This document shows positions 7,285 to 16,432 of a stretch of 64,000 nucleotides of DNA, in pieces. A model generated the notes under the pieces. The model worked only from the letters and a program-made list of their open reading frames with translations, did not search any database and was not told where the DNA came from. How positions within the stretch are numbered: position 1 is the stretch's first letter; each line of letters opens with the position of its first letter. The position numbers were made by a program, and so were the translations under genes. The stretch covers positions 1-64,000 of the forward strand of contig CAVJPS010000017.1 of assembly GCA_963651465.1 (NCBI GenBank), read 5' to 3'. This stretch comes from SUG2458 sp963651465. Its GTDB lineage: Bacteria; Bacillota_I; Bacilli_A; RFN20; CAG-826.

Positions 7285-8160
7285 TTAACGACACAAGTTT
7301 AACATATCTTGTGGCATATCACATTTTACACTTATTTCTTTATAAGTTAAAGGATTTATAAATTGTATTTTATGTGAATGTAACGCAACTCTTTGTATCA
7401 AACTTTTATTTTCGCCATATAAAACATCACCAAGTAAAGGATGACCAATATACGACATATGCACTCTAATTTGATGAGTTCTACCTGTCTTTAATAACAA
7501 ACTAACTAAAGAATAAGAATTATAATTATTGATTACTTTGTATGTAGTAATAGCGTCTTGTCCAGTAGATGATACGCGATATTTTTTAGCATTAGAGCGA
7601 TCTCTTCCGATACGATACGATATTTTTCCACTACTTTTAGAATTATTAAAATTTCCTTTAACTAAAGCTAGATAATAACGTAATATATTATGTTTACTTA
7701 TCATATCATCTAAAATATTTCCAATTAAAAAATTCTTACCAAAAATAACAAGTCCACTTGTTTCAAAGTCAATACGATGAATAGGTCTAACATTAACACA
7801 CTCATTCTTCATATGATAATAATTAATAACAGCATTATATAATGTTTTATCACTATTTCCGTCACTATGAACTAACATATTAACAGGCTTATCTACAATT
7901 AAAATATCTTCATCTTCGTATGCAACTTTGATATCGTAATTAAATGGTTTAAGGTTTAAATCAAACGTATCTTTAATAACTAATATATCGTTAATTTTTA
8001 AAACATAATCTAAAGACACAAAAGAATTATTAATAAAAGAGGCTTTATTAACACGTATTTTTTCAATAGTAGGACGACCAACATGATTGAGTTTTAAAAA
8101 TTCCTTAATAGTAATATTTTCATATCCCTTTTTAATAATTACTTTTACGTTTTGTTCCAT
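7285..8160 (-). CDS. RluA-family pseudouridine synthase
   Basis: Converts specific uridines to pseudouridine in rRNA or tRNA. The 291-residue protein has an N-terminal S4-like RNA-binding region (ITIKEFLKLNHVGRPTIEKI), then the catalytic domain with the family signature HRIDFETSGLVIF, whose Asp is the nucleophile, and the C-terminal LKTGRTHQIRVHM block. ATG 8160 has CGAGG 8 bases upstream; the longer frame adds 17 residues overlapping a terminator. Its stop abuts tRNA-Leu, so gene and tRNA are probably one transcript. Whether the target is rRNA (RluD-like) or tRNA cannot be told from the sequence. Confidence 0.92.
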   Translation of the reverse strand: MEQNVKVIIKKGYENITIKEFLKLNHVGRPTIEKIRVNKASFINNSFVSLDYVLKINDILVIKDTFDLNLKPFNYDIKVAYEDEDILIVDKPVNMLVHSDGNSDKTLYNAVINYYHMKNECVNVRPIHRIDFETSGLVIFGKNFLIGNILDDMISKHNILRYYLALVKGNFNNSKSSGKISYRIGRDRSNAKKYRVSSTGQDAITTYKVINNYNSYSLVSLLLKTGRTHQIRVHMSYIGHPLLGDVLYGENKSLIQRVALHSHKIQFINPLTYKEISVKCDMPQDMLNLCR

Positions 8161-8191
8161 AATTTTAACCTCGTCTTGATTGTAGCACAAT

Positions 8192-8224
8192 AAAAAAAAT
8201 AAGTCTTGCATACTAACAAGACTT
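8192..8224 (-). terminator. Intrinsic terminator
   Basis: Minus-strand AAGTCTTG / CAAGACTT with an 8-base loop, then ATTTTTTTT. It ends the zinc-ribbon/TM2 gene transcript ahead of the pseudouridine synthase gene. Confidence 0.85.
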
Positions 8225-8235
8225 ATATAAATAAA

Positions 8236-8631
8236 TTATTCTAATGGAACACCAGAAGAGTCTACATTTACTTTACCTGTAAGAATCATAATTCCATCTA
8301 TAATTGCCCAAATTTGACCAATTGGTGCAACAAATATAGAAAGTAATAATTGTGCGACACCTTTGCCAATGTATCCTAAATAAATACGTCCAATACCAGA
8401 AACAATAATATTTAAAACACCTGCTAATATACGGTTTTTACAATTCTTTGAAGAATTAATTATAGGTCTTGTGTTTTGATAAACATTACGATTGTTTTTA
8501 TGGTGTTCTGAACTACTTTCTACTTCTACTGTTTTTGAAGAATTAGATTTTTCATCTTGTTTAGCACCACAATTAATACAATAAAGTGCATCATCTTCTA
8601 GCTTGTGACCACATTTATAACAAAAAGCCAT
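8236..8631 (-). CDS. Zinc-ribbon plus TM2-domain membrane protein
   Basis: A 131-residue protein. It starts with a double-cysteine zinc ribbon (CYKCG and CINCG, residues 4-22), then a polar Ser/Asn-rich linker, then a TM2-type pair of membrane helices (LAGVLNIIVSGIGRIYLGYIG, a turn, and GQIWAIIDGIMILTG). Proteins with this architecture are widespread in Firmicutes and their function is not established. The start ATG follows TGGAGG. It is a single-gene unit with a terminator behind it. Confidence 0.85.
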   Translation of the reverse strand: MAFCYKCGHKLEDDALYCINCGAKQDEKSNSSKTVEVESSSEHHKNNRNVYQNTRPIINSSKNCKNRILAGVLNIIVSGIGRIYLGYIGKGVAQLLLSIFVAPIGQIWAIIDGIMILTGKVNVDSSGVPLE

Positions 8632-8775
8632 TTTTCATTCCTCCATCACTCAACTATATTAAAACATTTTTGTTTACATTATTCAAGAAAAAAATACACA
8701 TTTTTGTAAATGATATTAATTGCTATTTTTACAATTAAATCTATTAACGTATCAAATTAGAATTACTTAAAAAAG

Positions 8776-9123
8776 TTAATATTTCTTTTTTCTAACAGTA
8801 CCAGTCTTTTTGTGAATAACAAAGCCATGATCTTGTGATTTAGAAAGTGATTTAGCATAATCAATAGCTTCTTGTTGAGTATTAAAAAGTTTAATAGCTT
8901 TAGTACTTTTAGAGAATTTGACTTGCCATTTTTCATCGCTAGAACGTTTTGTAATATGGTATACGTTAGAAGCATTAGAAGTTTTTTCTGTAACAACTGT
9001 TTCAGTTTTTTCTTTTTCTTCCTTTACAGCTTCCTTTTTAGGTTCCTCGGTTTTAGGTTCTTCTTTTTTTACACTCTCTTTTTTTGTTTCTTCTTTAGCT
9101 TTTTTCTTTTTCCAAAAACACAT
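8776..9123 (-). CDS. DUF2188-domain protein with charged N-terminus
   Basis: A 115-residue protein. Residues 5-45 are almost entirely Lys, Glu, Thr and Pro, likely disordered. The C-terminal 60 residues (YHITKRSSDEKWQVKF ... EAIDYAKSLSKSQDHGFVIHKKTG) match DUF2188, a small alpha/beta domain of unknown function. ATG 9123 is preferred because AGGAGA lies 8 bases upstream; the ATG three codons earlier would touch the ribosome site. It lies 12 bases after the alpha/beta hydrolase gene and is probably co-transcribed with it. Confidence 0.8.
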   Translation of the reverse strand: MCFWKKKKAKEETKKESVKKEEPKTEEPKKEAVKEEKEKTETVVTEKTSNASNVYHITKRSSDEKWQVKFSKSTKAIKLFNTQQEAIDYAKSLSKSQDHGFVIHKKTGTVRKKKY

Positions 9124-9135
9124 AATATACATCTC

Positions 9136-10104
9136 CTAATCTAAATTTTGTTTAATAAAAGAAGTAAATTCTTTTAAATAATCTTCTTGATTATCAATAA
9201 ATGATTGCACATGTTCAGCATTTTCATAAGTAATACGTTTAATATATTTTGTATTTAATGAAGCTAATCGTTCACTACCTTTTGGTGGACATATAGAATC
9301 TTTTAATCCATGAAAGATAAGAGTTGGTTTTTTAATATTTTGAATAAATCGATATGGGTCAGATTGTTTTACGTTAAAGTGTGCAAATAATGCAGCACCA
9401 CTATACACAAATGGAAGTAATGGAGTTGGATGAAGCTTATATAAGGAACCCATTGCGACAATAGCATTCCGTAAACTATCATAAGGACTATCAGAAATAA
9501 TAACTTTTACATTTTCAGGTAAATCATCTTGAGAAGCACCTAATAAAACAGTACTTCCTCCCATTGAAAGACCATATAATATAATTTTTACATTTTCATT
9601 TAAACTACAAGCATAGTAACACCACGCTAATAAATCTTTTTTCTCACGTGCACCAAAACAAATCGTTTGAGTTTCACTTTGTCCATGTCCACGTTCATCA
9701 ACTAATAAGACATTGTATTTTTCTTTTTTACCGACAAGTAAAGAAACAATGCCATCTCTTCTAACTGTAGCTTTATATCCATGGAATCCAATAATTAATG
9801 GTGCATTATCGTCACCAAATTTAAAATATTGTCCATGTAATATTTTATTATCGTAACTTTTAATAAAAACATCTTCATATGGAGTATCATCAAACGACAT
9901 CATCATAGGGTTACTTACTTCAATATAATGTCTCCAAAGGTTGTTAATTCCTTCATCTCCCTCAGGAGCATCATCTTTTGCATGATCTACTACTCGATAT
10001 TTTTCCTTATGAAAGAAAATAAATTTATAACACAAAAAAGAAATAAGTAAATAAATAAAAAATAATAGTAAAACAGTTAGTATGACGTAAAAATACCATT
10101 CCAT
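9136..10104 (-). CDS. Membrane-anchored alpha/beta hydrolase
   Basis: Serine hydrolase of the serine aminopeptidase/BAAT-like group; the natural substrate is unknown. The 322-residue protein has one N-terminal membrane helix (about residues 5-28), so the catalytic part is tethered. Visible hydrolase elements are the oxyanion loop GFHGYKAT, the nucleophile elbow GLSMGGS, an Asp in HGLKDSICP and the catalytic His in NAEHVQS. It resembles B. subtilis YqkD. It is followed 12 bases later by the DUF2188 gene, forming a two-gene unit. Confidence 0.88.
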   Translation of the reverse strand: MEWYFYVILTVLLLFFIYLLISFLCYKFIFFHKEKYRVVDHAKDDAPEGDEGINNLWRHYIEVSNPMMMSFDDTPYEDVFIKSYDNKILHGQYFKFGDDNAPLIIGFHGYKATVRRDGIVSLLVGKKEKYNVLLVDERGHGQSETQTICFGAREKKDLLAWCYYACSLNENVKIILYGLSMGGSTVLLGASQDDLPENVKVIISDSPYDSLRNAIVAMGSLYKLHPTPLLPFVYSGAALFAHFNVKQSDPYRFIQNIKKPTLIFHGLKDSICPPKGSERLASLNTKYIKRITYENAEHVQSFIDNQEDYLKEFTSFIKQNLD

Positions 10105-10175
10105 AATTATATCTCCATATCTTATATTTTATTTTATCATAACTTTTCTAAAAATATCATTATGATATTGAATTC

Positions 10176-10206
10176 AAAAAAAAGATTATCTTATTAGGAT
10201 AATCTT
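10176..10206 (-). terminator. Intrinsic terminator after the GNAT gene
   Basis: Minus-strand AAGATTATC / GATAATCTT with a 7-base loop, followed by eight T. Confidence 0.88.
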
Positions 10207-10217
10207 ATATTGTTTTA

Positions 10218-10760
10218 TTATGATTTATAAAAACGTTTGTAGTCAATTGCGTTTAATAAATATACTTCAGCACCAAGACGAGCGCCTGACCAATCGGTAA
10301 CAAAGTTATCGAAGTGTTTAAAATATCTAAATCCTGTTGATTCAATTAAAGCTTTACTTGCAGAATTGCTTCCGTAATAACATGCCATTAATGTTTGAAT
10401 TTGGAAAACATCAAAAGCATAGCAAATAACTTTAACAGCTGCTTCTTTTCCATATCCTCTATTTTGGAAACGTTCACTAATAGCAACTCTTATCTCACAA
10501 TCATGTAAGATTTCACTATGACGACAAGTATGTAATGACACACTACCAATAACTTGACCAGTCTCTTTTAATACAACTGCCCATGTGTCTTTTGCTTTTA
10601 AAAACATTTGAATAACTTTTCCAGAATCTTTTGGTGAACCATGAGGCTTCCATCCGAGGTTAGCAGCAAGATTACTTGATTTAGCGTAATCATATAAATC
10701 TTCAGCATCTGCCATAGTCCAATCTCTTAATAGTAATCTTTCCGTTTGAAGTTTTTCCAT
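10218..10760 (-). CDS. GNAT-family N-acetyltransferase (RimJ/RimL-like)
   Basis: Transfers acetyl from acetyl-CoA to an amine; the acceptor is unknown. The 180-residue protein begins LQTERLLLRDW, typical of the RimJ/RimL branch, and has the acetyl-CoA pyrophosphate loop in RFQNRGYGKEA followed by the usual SNSASKALIESTGFRY segment near the C-terminus. ATG 10760 has AAGGAG 8 bases upstream; the longer frame adds 19 residues without support. It is monocistronic, with its own terminator. Confidence 0.9.
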   Translation of the reverse strand: MEKLQTERLLLRDWTMADAEDLYDYAKSSNLAANLGWKPHGSPKDSGKVIQMFLKAKDTWAVVLKETGQVIGSVSLHTCRHSEILHDCEIRVAISERFQNRGYGKEAAVKVICYAFDVFQIQTLMACYYGSNSASKALIESTGFRYFKHFDNFVTDWSGARLGAEVYLLNAIDYKRFYKS

Positions 10761-10883
10761 AGTATCAACTCCTTGTGTAAAAGTATATTGTATTTTCTCT
10801 TTCTCTAATTTCCTCAACTATATTTTACTATCATTTATTACTATTTTGCCACAAATTTATAAAAAATGCTTCATTTTCTATCA

Positions 10884-10912
10884 AAAAAAGGAATATTATA
10901 CAAATTTCCTTT
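10884..10912 (-). terminator. Intrinsic terminator after polC
   Basis: Minus-strand AAAGGAA / TTCCTTT with a 12-base AT loop and then seven T. It ends the cdsA-dxr-rseP-polC transcript. Confidence 0.75.
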
Positions 10913-13900
10913 AAAAATTAAATGAAAATAGTGACATTTGGTTGTTTTCATCAAGGTTAGCAAGAACCCCAAGATTTTCTAAGCTTTCTATATGAGCTTT
11001 AGATAACTTAGTACGATTAATCAAATCTTCTTTCGAAATGAACATACGTTCATTTCTTGCTTCTACTATTGAAATCGCAACAGCTTCACCTAAACCATCA
11101 ATTGAATTAAATGCCGGAATAATAGTATTTGTTTCTCTATCGACAACAAATCTAGTTGCTTCACTTTTCTCTAAGTTAATTGGTGAAAATTTAAATCCAC
11201 GTTGATACATTTCTAAAGACATTGATAGTGATTGTTCAATTTCAACTTCCTTAGCCGATAATCCTTCACGTGTTTTTTTCTTCTCTTTTAAAGTTTCAAG
11301 AGCTTTAATAATAGCTTCTTCACCTTTAACCATAGCTTCAATATTAAATTTATCAGTACGAATTGAGAAATAGTTTGCGTAGAAATCAAGTGGACGATGT
11401 ACTTTATACCAAGCAACACGTATAGCCATCATAACATATGCGGTAGCGTGTGCCTTAGGGAACATGTATTGAATCTTATTACAAGAATCGATATACCATT
11501 GTGGAACATTACATTTTTTCATTATTTCTTCATATTCAGGTTTAACTTTTTTACCTTTACGAACATCTTCCATAATTTTGAATGCAGTACCACTTTCTAC
11601 ACCATATTTTGAAGATAACGTGACCATAATATCGTCACGACATCCAATAACGTTAGATAAAGTACATGTTTTATTTTTGATTAATTCATCAGCGTTACCA
11701 GCCCAAACACCAGTACCATGTGATAAACCAGAAAGAATTAATAAATCAGCAAACTTTGTAGGTTTTGTTTCTTTTAACATTCCACGTACAAATTGTGTAC
11801 CAAATTCTGGTAAACCTAACGCACCAGTCTCTTCATTTAGATAATTGCGTTCCATCTTTAAGGCTTTTGGTGAACTAAATAATGATAATGTTTCAGGATC
11901 AGTCATTGGTACATCTGTTGGTAGTACATCAGTGTAATCTCTAAACATACGCATAGCAGTTGGATCAACGTGACCTAATAAGTCAAGCTTTAATACGTTA
12001 TCGTGAATTGCGTGGAAATCGAAGTGAGTTGTACGCCATGATGATGATTTTTCACCTGCAGGATATTGAATAGGTGTAAAATCGTAAACCTCGTACATTG
12101 TTGGAATAACAACAATACCACCAGGATGTTGACCTGTTGTACGTTTAACGTCTTGACAGCCAATTGCTAATCTTCTAATTTCAGCTTTTGAGATAGTGTC
12201 AACATTTCTATGAGTACGTTCAAAATAACCTAATACATAACCAAATGCAGTTTTTTCTGCAACAGTTTCAATTGTACCAGCTTTGAAAACGTTATCTTTA
12301 CCTAATAATTCTTTTGTTGATTCATGAGCAATAGCTTGATATTCGCCTGAAAAGTTTAAATCAATATCAGGAACCTTATCAGCATTAAATCCTAAGAATG
12401 TAGCAAAAGGAATATCTTGTCCATCACGAACCATATCAATCCCACAATGAGGACATAATTTTGGTGGCAAGTCAAAACCAGAAGTAATACCGTCAATTTT
12501 TGCAAATTCAGTATGGCAACATTTCGAACAACGGTAATGTGATGGAAGTGGGTTAACTTCAGTAATATCAGCCATTGTTGCAACAAATGAAGAGCCAACA
12601 GAACCACGTGATCCAACCATGAATCCAGCTTCGTTAGCTTTCTTAATTAATTTATGTGCAATATAGTAAATAACTGAGTATTCATGTTTAATAATACCAT
12701 TTAACTCTGTTTCTAATCTTTCTTTAACAATATCAGGTGGATTTTCACCATACCAACGATGACATTTATCCCAACAAATTTTAGTTAACTCTTCAGCACA
12801 ATTTTCAATATAAGGTGTGTAAAGTTTATCTTTAATAGGTTTAATTTCTTCACACATATCAGCAATTTTATTGGTGTTAGTAACAACATATTCAAATGCT
12901 TTATCTTCACCTAAGAATTTAAAGCATTCAAGCATTTCTTCAGTTGTTCTAAAGTGTTGATCTGGGTTTTCATAAGAAAGTCCATTCTTTTCACGTACAT
13001 ATGGATTTAATGGGTGACGCGTTTTTCCTAAACCTTCAGCAAATATATAAATATCTCTAAAGATTTTATCTTCAGGATTTAAGTAATGTGCGTCTCCTGT
13101 TGCACAAACCACTTTTCCTAACTTATTACTTGCATCAACTACATCAATAACAAATTGTTTAATGATGTCCATATTAGGAACGGCACCTTCATTTACTATA
13201 TATGTTAAGTTTTCAAGTGGTTGAATCTCAATAAAATCATAGAATTTAATTCTATCCATTAAAACTTCTTCAGTTCTTGTTTGAGCAGCAACAAATACTT
13301 CGCCATTCGAACAACCTGAACCAATTAATAAATTTTCACGATATTTTTCAATTTCTGCACGCGGAATCTTTGGTAAATCAGCAAGATAATCAATATTTGA
13401 TAAAGAAACCAATCTAAATAAATCTTTTAAACCTTGTGCGTTTTTAGCATAAACCGTAATATGACGAGGACGTAAATGTTTATATAATTCAACGTCTGGT
13501 TCGTATTCACCTAAATTACGATGTTCAATTTCAGGATTCTCTTTAGTTAATTGACTTAACATTGCAAGCCAAGCTTGTAATAAGACATCTGCATCGTAAT
13601 CTGCACGGTGAGCAGCTTCTGTATCATAAATTACTCCTAAGTAATTACAAACTGATCCTAAACGATAGGATTTTAAATCGCGGAATAATTGTTGACTTAG
13701 TGATAATGTATCAATAATTGGATTCGTAACAGGGCCTAAATCGAATTGCTTATAAGCCGACTCTAAAAAGCCAATATCAAAATCAGCATTGTGAGAAACA
13801 AGAATTGAATCCCCAATGAACTCTTTGATATCGTGAATTGCAGTTTTAATAGTTGGTTTACTAGCAAGCATTTCATCAGTAATACGAGTGATTTTTGAAA

Positions 13901-15236
13901 TCTTTGCTGATAATTTTTGCTCTGGATTTATAAGAATATCCATATGACCTATTTCAATACCATTTTGGTATTTAACAGCACCAAATTCAATAATCTTATC
14001 ATAACGAGCAGATAAGCCAGTTGTTTCAAAGTCGAATGAAACATATGTTGCTTTACCTAATTTAATGTTAGATGGATTTTTAATGTATGAAAGATTTCCA
14101 TCAACCATATACATTTCACATCCATATAAAATTTTAATTCCATATTTAGATGCAGCCTTTTGAGCTTCTGGGAAAGCTTGAACACAGCCATGGTCAGTTA
14201 ACCCAATTGCTTTGTGTCCCATCTTAGAAGCTAACATTGCGTAATCACTAATAGTTGCAACAGCATCCATTGTTGACATTTTAGTATGTAAATGAAGTTC
14301 AACGCGTTTTTCTGGTGCGTTATCTTCACGTAATGGATCACTTTCTAAAATATCTATATAGTGAACGTAAATCATTAATTGTTTACTATAATCATCAACA
14401 GTAACAGCTCCACGTACACGAACTTTTACTTTACCTCCACGAAGATTTTTTTCGACCTCAAGTAACTTATCTTTAGGTAAAGCTTTGTTTTCAATCGCTT
14501 TTAAAACAATCGAGTAAGTTCCGTCATATATATAAAAAGTGCATATATAAACACCTTTTTTAGAAGAAACCTTAGAATCGTCTTTACAAAAAATATTACC
14601 TTCAATTTCAACGTTTCCACTATTAGTGTCAATATCACAAATGTTTATTTTCTTATAGTTTCCACGAATAAAAGTATTAGAAATACTCTCTTGATGAGTC
14701 TTAAATTCACGTGCTTTGCGTTCTTGTTCTTCAAGAATTGGTGTTACTTTTTCAATATATTCTTTTTGTTCTGCTTCAATATCAAGATCAATAACTTCTT
14801 TAACTTTTTCTTGTTCAACTAATAATGGATAACTAATTAAATCAAGAAAATTATTAAAGTCATTTAATATATTAGAATATTTATCTCTTTCAATTGAAGA
14901 CATATATAAAACTTTTAAGTATCCATCTTCGAAACTTAAAATGTTTTGGTCAAATTCAATATGGTATATATTTTTATACCAAGTAAGTAATAAATCTTTT
15001 TCAATTTCAGGTGTAATTTGAGTTTTATACTCAAATTTCAAATCATAAGGATAATTAATATTAACAATACATTCTTTAAATTCATCTAATAATTCAAATG
15101 TCCATGGAGTATCTTTATTAATAACCATTTCCCATGTACCACTTGGTAGTTTTTTAATTGATTTAAAATCTAAATCAAAATCATCTAAATTAGTAATTTT
15201 AATAGATTTTAAAAATCTTATCGTGTAATCGTTCAT
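10911..15236 (-). CDS. polC: DNA polymerase III alpha subunit, PolC type
   Basis: Main replicative DNA polymerase of low-G+C Gram-positives, with built-in proofreading. The 1441-residue protein shows the PolC order: N-terminal domain, OB fold (about 195-300), a PHP domain split by the exonuclease (HLHTKMSTMDA near 313), a DEDDh 3'-5' exonuclease (VSFDFETTGLSARYDKIIEF near 395), the zinc-binding segment (CSKCCHTE ... CPHCG), the polymerase active site (PDIDLNFSGEYQ) and a C-terminal helix-hairpin-helix. Its ATG overlaps the rseP stop (ATGA), so translation is coupled. proS, which lies between rseP and polC in B. subtilis, is missing here. Confidence 0.98.
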   Translation of the reverse strand: MNDYTIRFLKSIKITNLDDFDLDFKSIKKLPSGTWEMVINKDTPWTFELLDEFKECIVNINYPYDLKFEYKTQITPEIEKDLLLTWYKNIYHIEFDQNILSFEDGYLKVLYMSSIERDKYSNILNDFNNFLDLISYPLLVEQEKVKEVIDLDIEAEQKEYIEKVTPILEEQERKAREFKTHQESISNTFIRGNYKKINICDIDTNSGNVEIEGNIFCKDDSKVSSKKGVYICTFYIYDGTYSIVLKAIENKALPKDKLLEVEKNLRGGKVKVRVRGAVTVDDYSKQLMIYVHYIDILESDPLREDNAPEKRVELHLHTKMSTMDAVATISDYAMLASKMGHKAIGLTDHGCVQAFPEAQKAASKYGIKILYGCEMYMVDGNLSYIKNPSNIKLGKATYVSFDFETTGLSARYDKIIEFGAVKYQNGIEIGHMDILINPEQKLSAKISKITRITDEMLASKPTIKTAIHDIKEFIGDSILVSHNADFDIGFLESAYKQFDLGPVTNPIIDTLSLSQQLFRDLKSYRLGSVCNYLGVIYDTEAAHRADYDADVLLQAWLAMLSQLTKENPEIEHRNLGEYEPDVELYKHLRPRHITVYAKNAQGLKDLFRLVSLSNIDYLADLPKIPRAEIEKYRENLLIGSGCSNGEVFVAAQTRTEEVLMDRIKFYDFIEIQPLENLTYIVNEGAVPNMDIIKQFVIDVVDASNKLGKVVCATGDAHYLNPEDKIFRDIYIFAEGLGKTRHPLNPYVREKNGLSYENPDQHFRTTEEMLECFKFLGEDKAFEYVVTNTNKIADMCEEIKPIKDKLYTPYIENCAEELTKICWDKCHRWYGENPPDIVKERLETELNGIIKHEYSVIYYIAHKLIKKANEAGFMVGSRGSVGSSFVATMADITEVNPLPSHYRCSKCCHTEFAKIDGITSGFDLPPKLCPHCGIDMVRDGQDIPFATFLGFNADKVPDIDLNFSGEYQAIAHESTKELLGKDNVFKAGTIETVAEKTAFGYVLGYFERTHRNVDTISKAEIRRLAIGCQDVKRTTGQHPGGIVVIPTMYEVYDFTPIQYPAGEKSSSWRTTHFDFHAIHDNVLKLDLLGHVDPTAMRMFRDYTDVLPTDVPMTDPETLSLFSSPKALKMERNYLNEETGALGLPEFGTQFVRGMLKETKPTKFADLLILSGLSHGTGVWAGNADELIKNKTCTLSNVIGCRDDIMVTLSSKYGVESGTAFKIMEDVRKGKKVKPEYEEIMKKCNVPQWYIDSCNKIQYMFPKAHATAYVMMAIRVAWYKVHRPLDFYANYFSIRTDKFNIEAMVKGEEAIIKALETLKEKKKTREGLSAKEVEIEQSLSMSLEMYQRGFKFSPINLEKSEATRFVVDRETNTIIPAFNSIDGLGEAVAISIVEARNERMFISKEDLINRTKLSKAHIESLENLGVLANLDENNQMSLFSFNF

Positions 15237-16432
15237 ATTATCATTCCTACTACTGATGTAAAGTTAATAATATCTTTAATTAATACAACACCCATTAAAA
15301 TAAATAACATAATCATACCGATAAATGAAATTATATTTTTAACTTTATTTGGAATTTCTTTATGGAAAATTGCTTCTACAATAATAACAACAAAATGCCA
15401 TCCATCTAAACCTGGGAATGGAATTAAGTTAAATAAACCTAAGTTAACAGAAATAAGCCCCCATAAATATAAATAGTTACCAAAGCCATTTTCTAAAACT
15501 TGAGATGAAGCTTTAAATAAAGAAATAGGACCTCCTAAATTTTCATATCCTTTTCCAATAAATAATTCGCCTAATGCTTTAGCAATCATTGTAAAACCAT
15601 AGCCGAAGTCTTTAAAAGCTTGTTTAATGCCATTTCCAAAGCCCATATGAGCTTTATATGTATAAGAACTTATACCAATAAGATTCCAAGCAAAAGTACC
15701 ATCTTCTTGTTCGTAAGCAGTTGTTGAAATGTTAACAATAATTTGTTTATCATCAGTTAAATCATTTGGAGTATTAGCAGTATCACGTAAAACAGTAAAT
15801 GTATAATTTAAACTATCAGATGCTGTTTCAGGGCTTGCATAAACCATATTATTCCAAAGTTCATAATAATCAAAATTAGTTTCAAAAGTATAGATTTCAC
15901 GTGTCTCACCATTGATAACACCAGCAATTGATACTTCTTTAACATTATCGTAAGTTAATAAGCCAGATGTTTCAGCATTAGAACCTTCTTCAACTACAAT
16001 TTGAGAAGTAGCGTATACTTGTTTAAAGCAAGTTCTATTAACAACAAATAGTAAAAGTGCAAGAATAAAGTTACATACAACACCCGCAACCATAATAATT
16101 GCACGTTTCCATTTAGCAACACCACTTAATGTACGTTCTTTTGGTACAACGATTGTAGGATCTAATTCTTCCTCTTCCTCGTTTTCACCATACATTGAAA
16201 CAAATCCACCTAAAGGAATTGCACGCCAGGAGAAATAAGTTTCGCCATCTTTTCTTTTTTTTGAAATAATTTTTGGTCCAAAGCCAATTGAAAATTCTTT
16301 ACAATATACATTAAAAAGTTTAGCCATTGAGAAATGACCTAATTCATGAATTGTAACGACAATCATAAGGCCTAAAATGAATAATACAATATTAAGTATC
16401 CATTTGCCTACAGCACTTGATAATATCATCAT
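15233..16432 (-). CDS. rseP: Site-2 intramembrane metalloprotease RseP/RasP
   Basis: Cuts transmembrane segments of anti-sigma factors and signal peptide remnants inside the membrane. The 399-residue protein has the zinc motif HELGH at residues 29-33 in the first membrane helix, a PDZ-like periplasmic region about 130-250, and the second metal-ligand motif FPGLDGW near residue 340, in the position of the usual LDG. It ends with TGA overlapping polC, and its start overlaps the dxr stop (TTATGATG), so dxr, rseP and polC are translationally coupled. Confidence 0.95.
   Translation of the reverse strand: MMILSSAVGKWILNIVLFILGLMIVVTIHELGHFSMAKLFNVYCKEFSIGFGPKIISKKRKDGETYFSWRAIPLGGFVSMYGENEEEEELDPTIVVPKERTLSGVAKWKRAIIMVAGVVCNFILALLLFVVNRTCFKQVYATSQIVVEEGSNAETSGLLTYDNVKEVSIAGVINGETREIYTFETNFDYYELWNNMVYASPETASDSLNYTFTVLRDTANTPNDLTDDKQIIVNISTTAYEQEDGTFAWNLIGISSYTYKAHMGFGNGIKQAFKDFGYGFTMIAKALGELFIGKGYENLGGPISLFKASSQVLENGFGNYLYLWGLISVNLGLFNLIPFPGLDGWHFVVIIVEAIFHKEIPNKVKNIISFIGMIMLFILMGVVLIKDIINFTSVVGMII

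Noticed and set aside
7070..7294. 74-codon minus-strand frame
   Set aside because: It runs through tRNA-Leu and its terminator and has no ribosome site.
8872..9144. Plus-strand frames opposite the DUF2188 gene
   Set aside because: They are the complement of Lys/Glu-rich codons, giving Phe/Ser-rich noise with no ribosome site.
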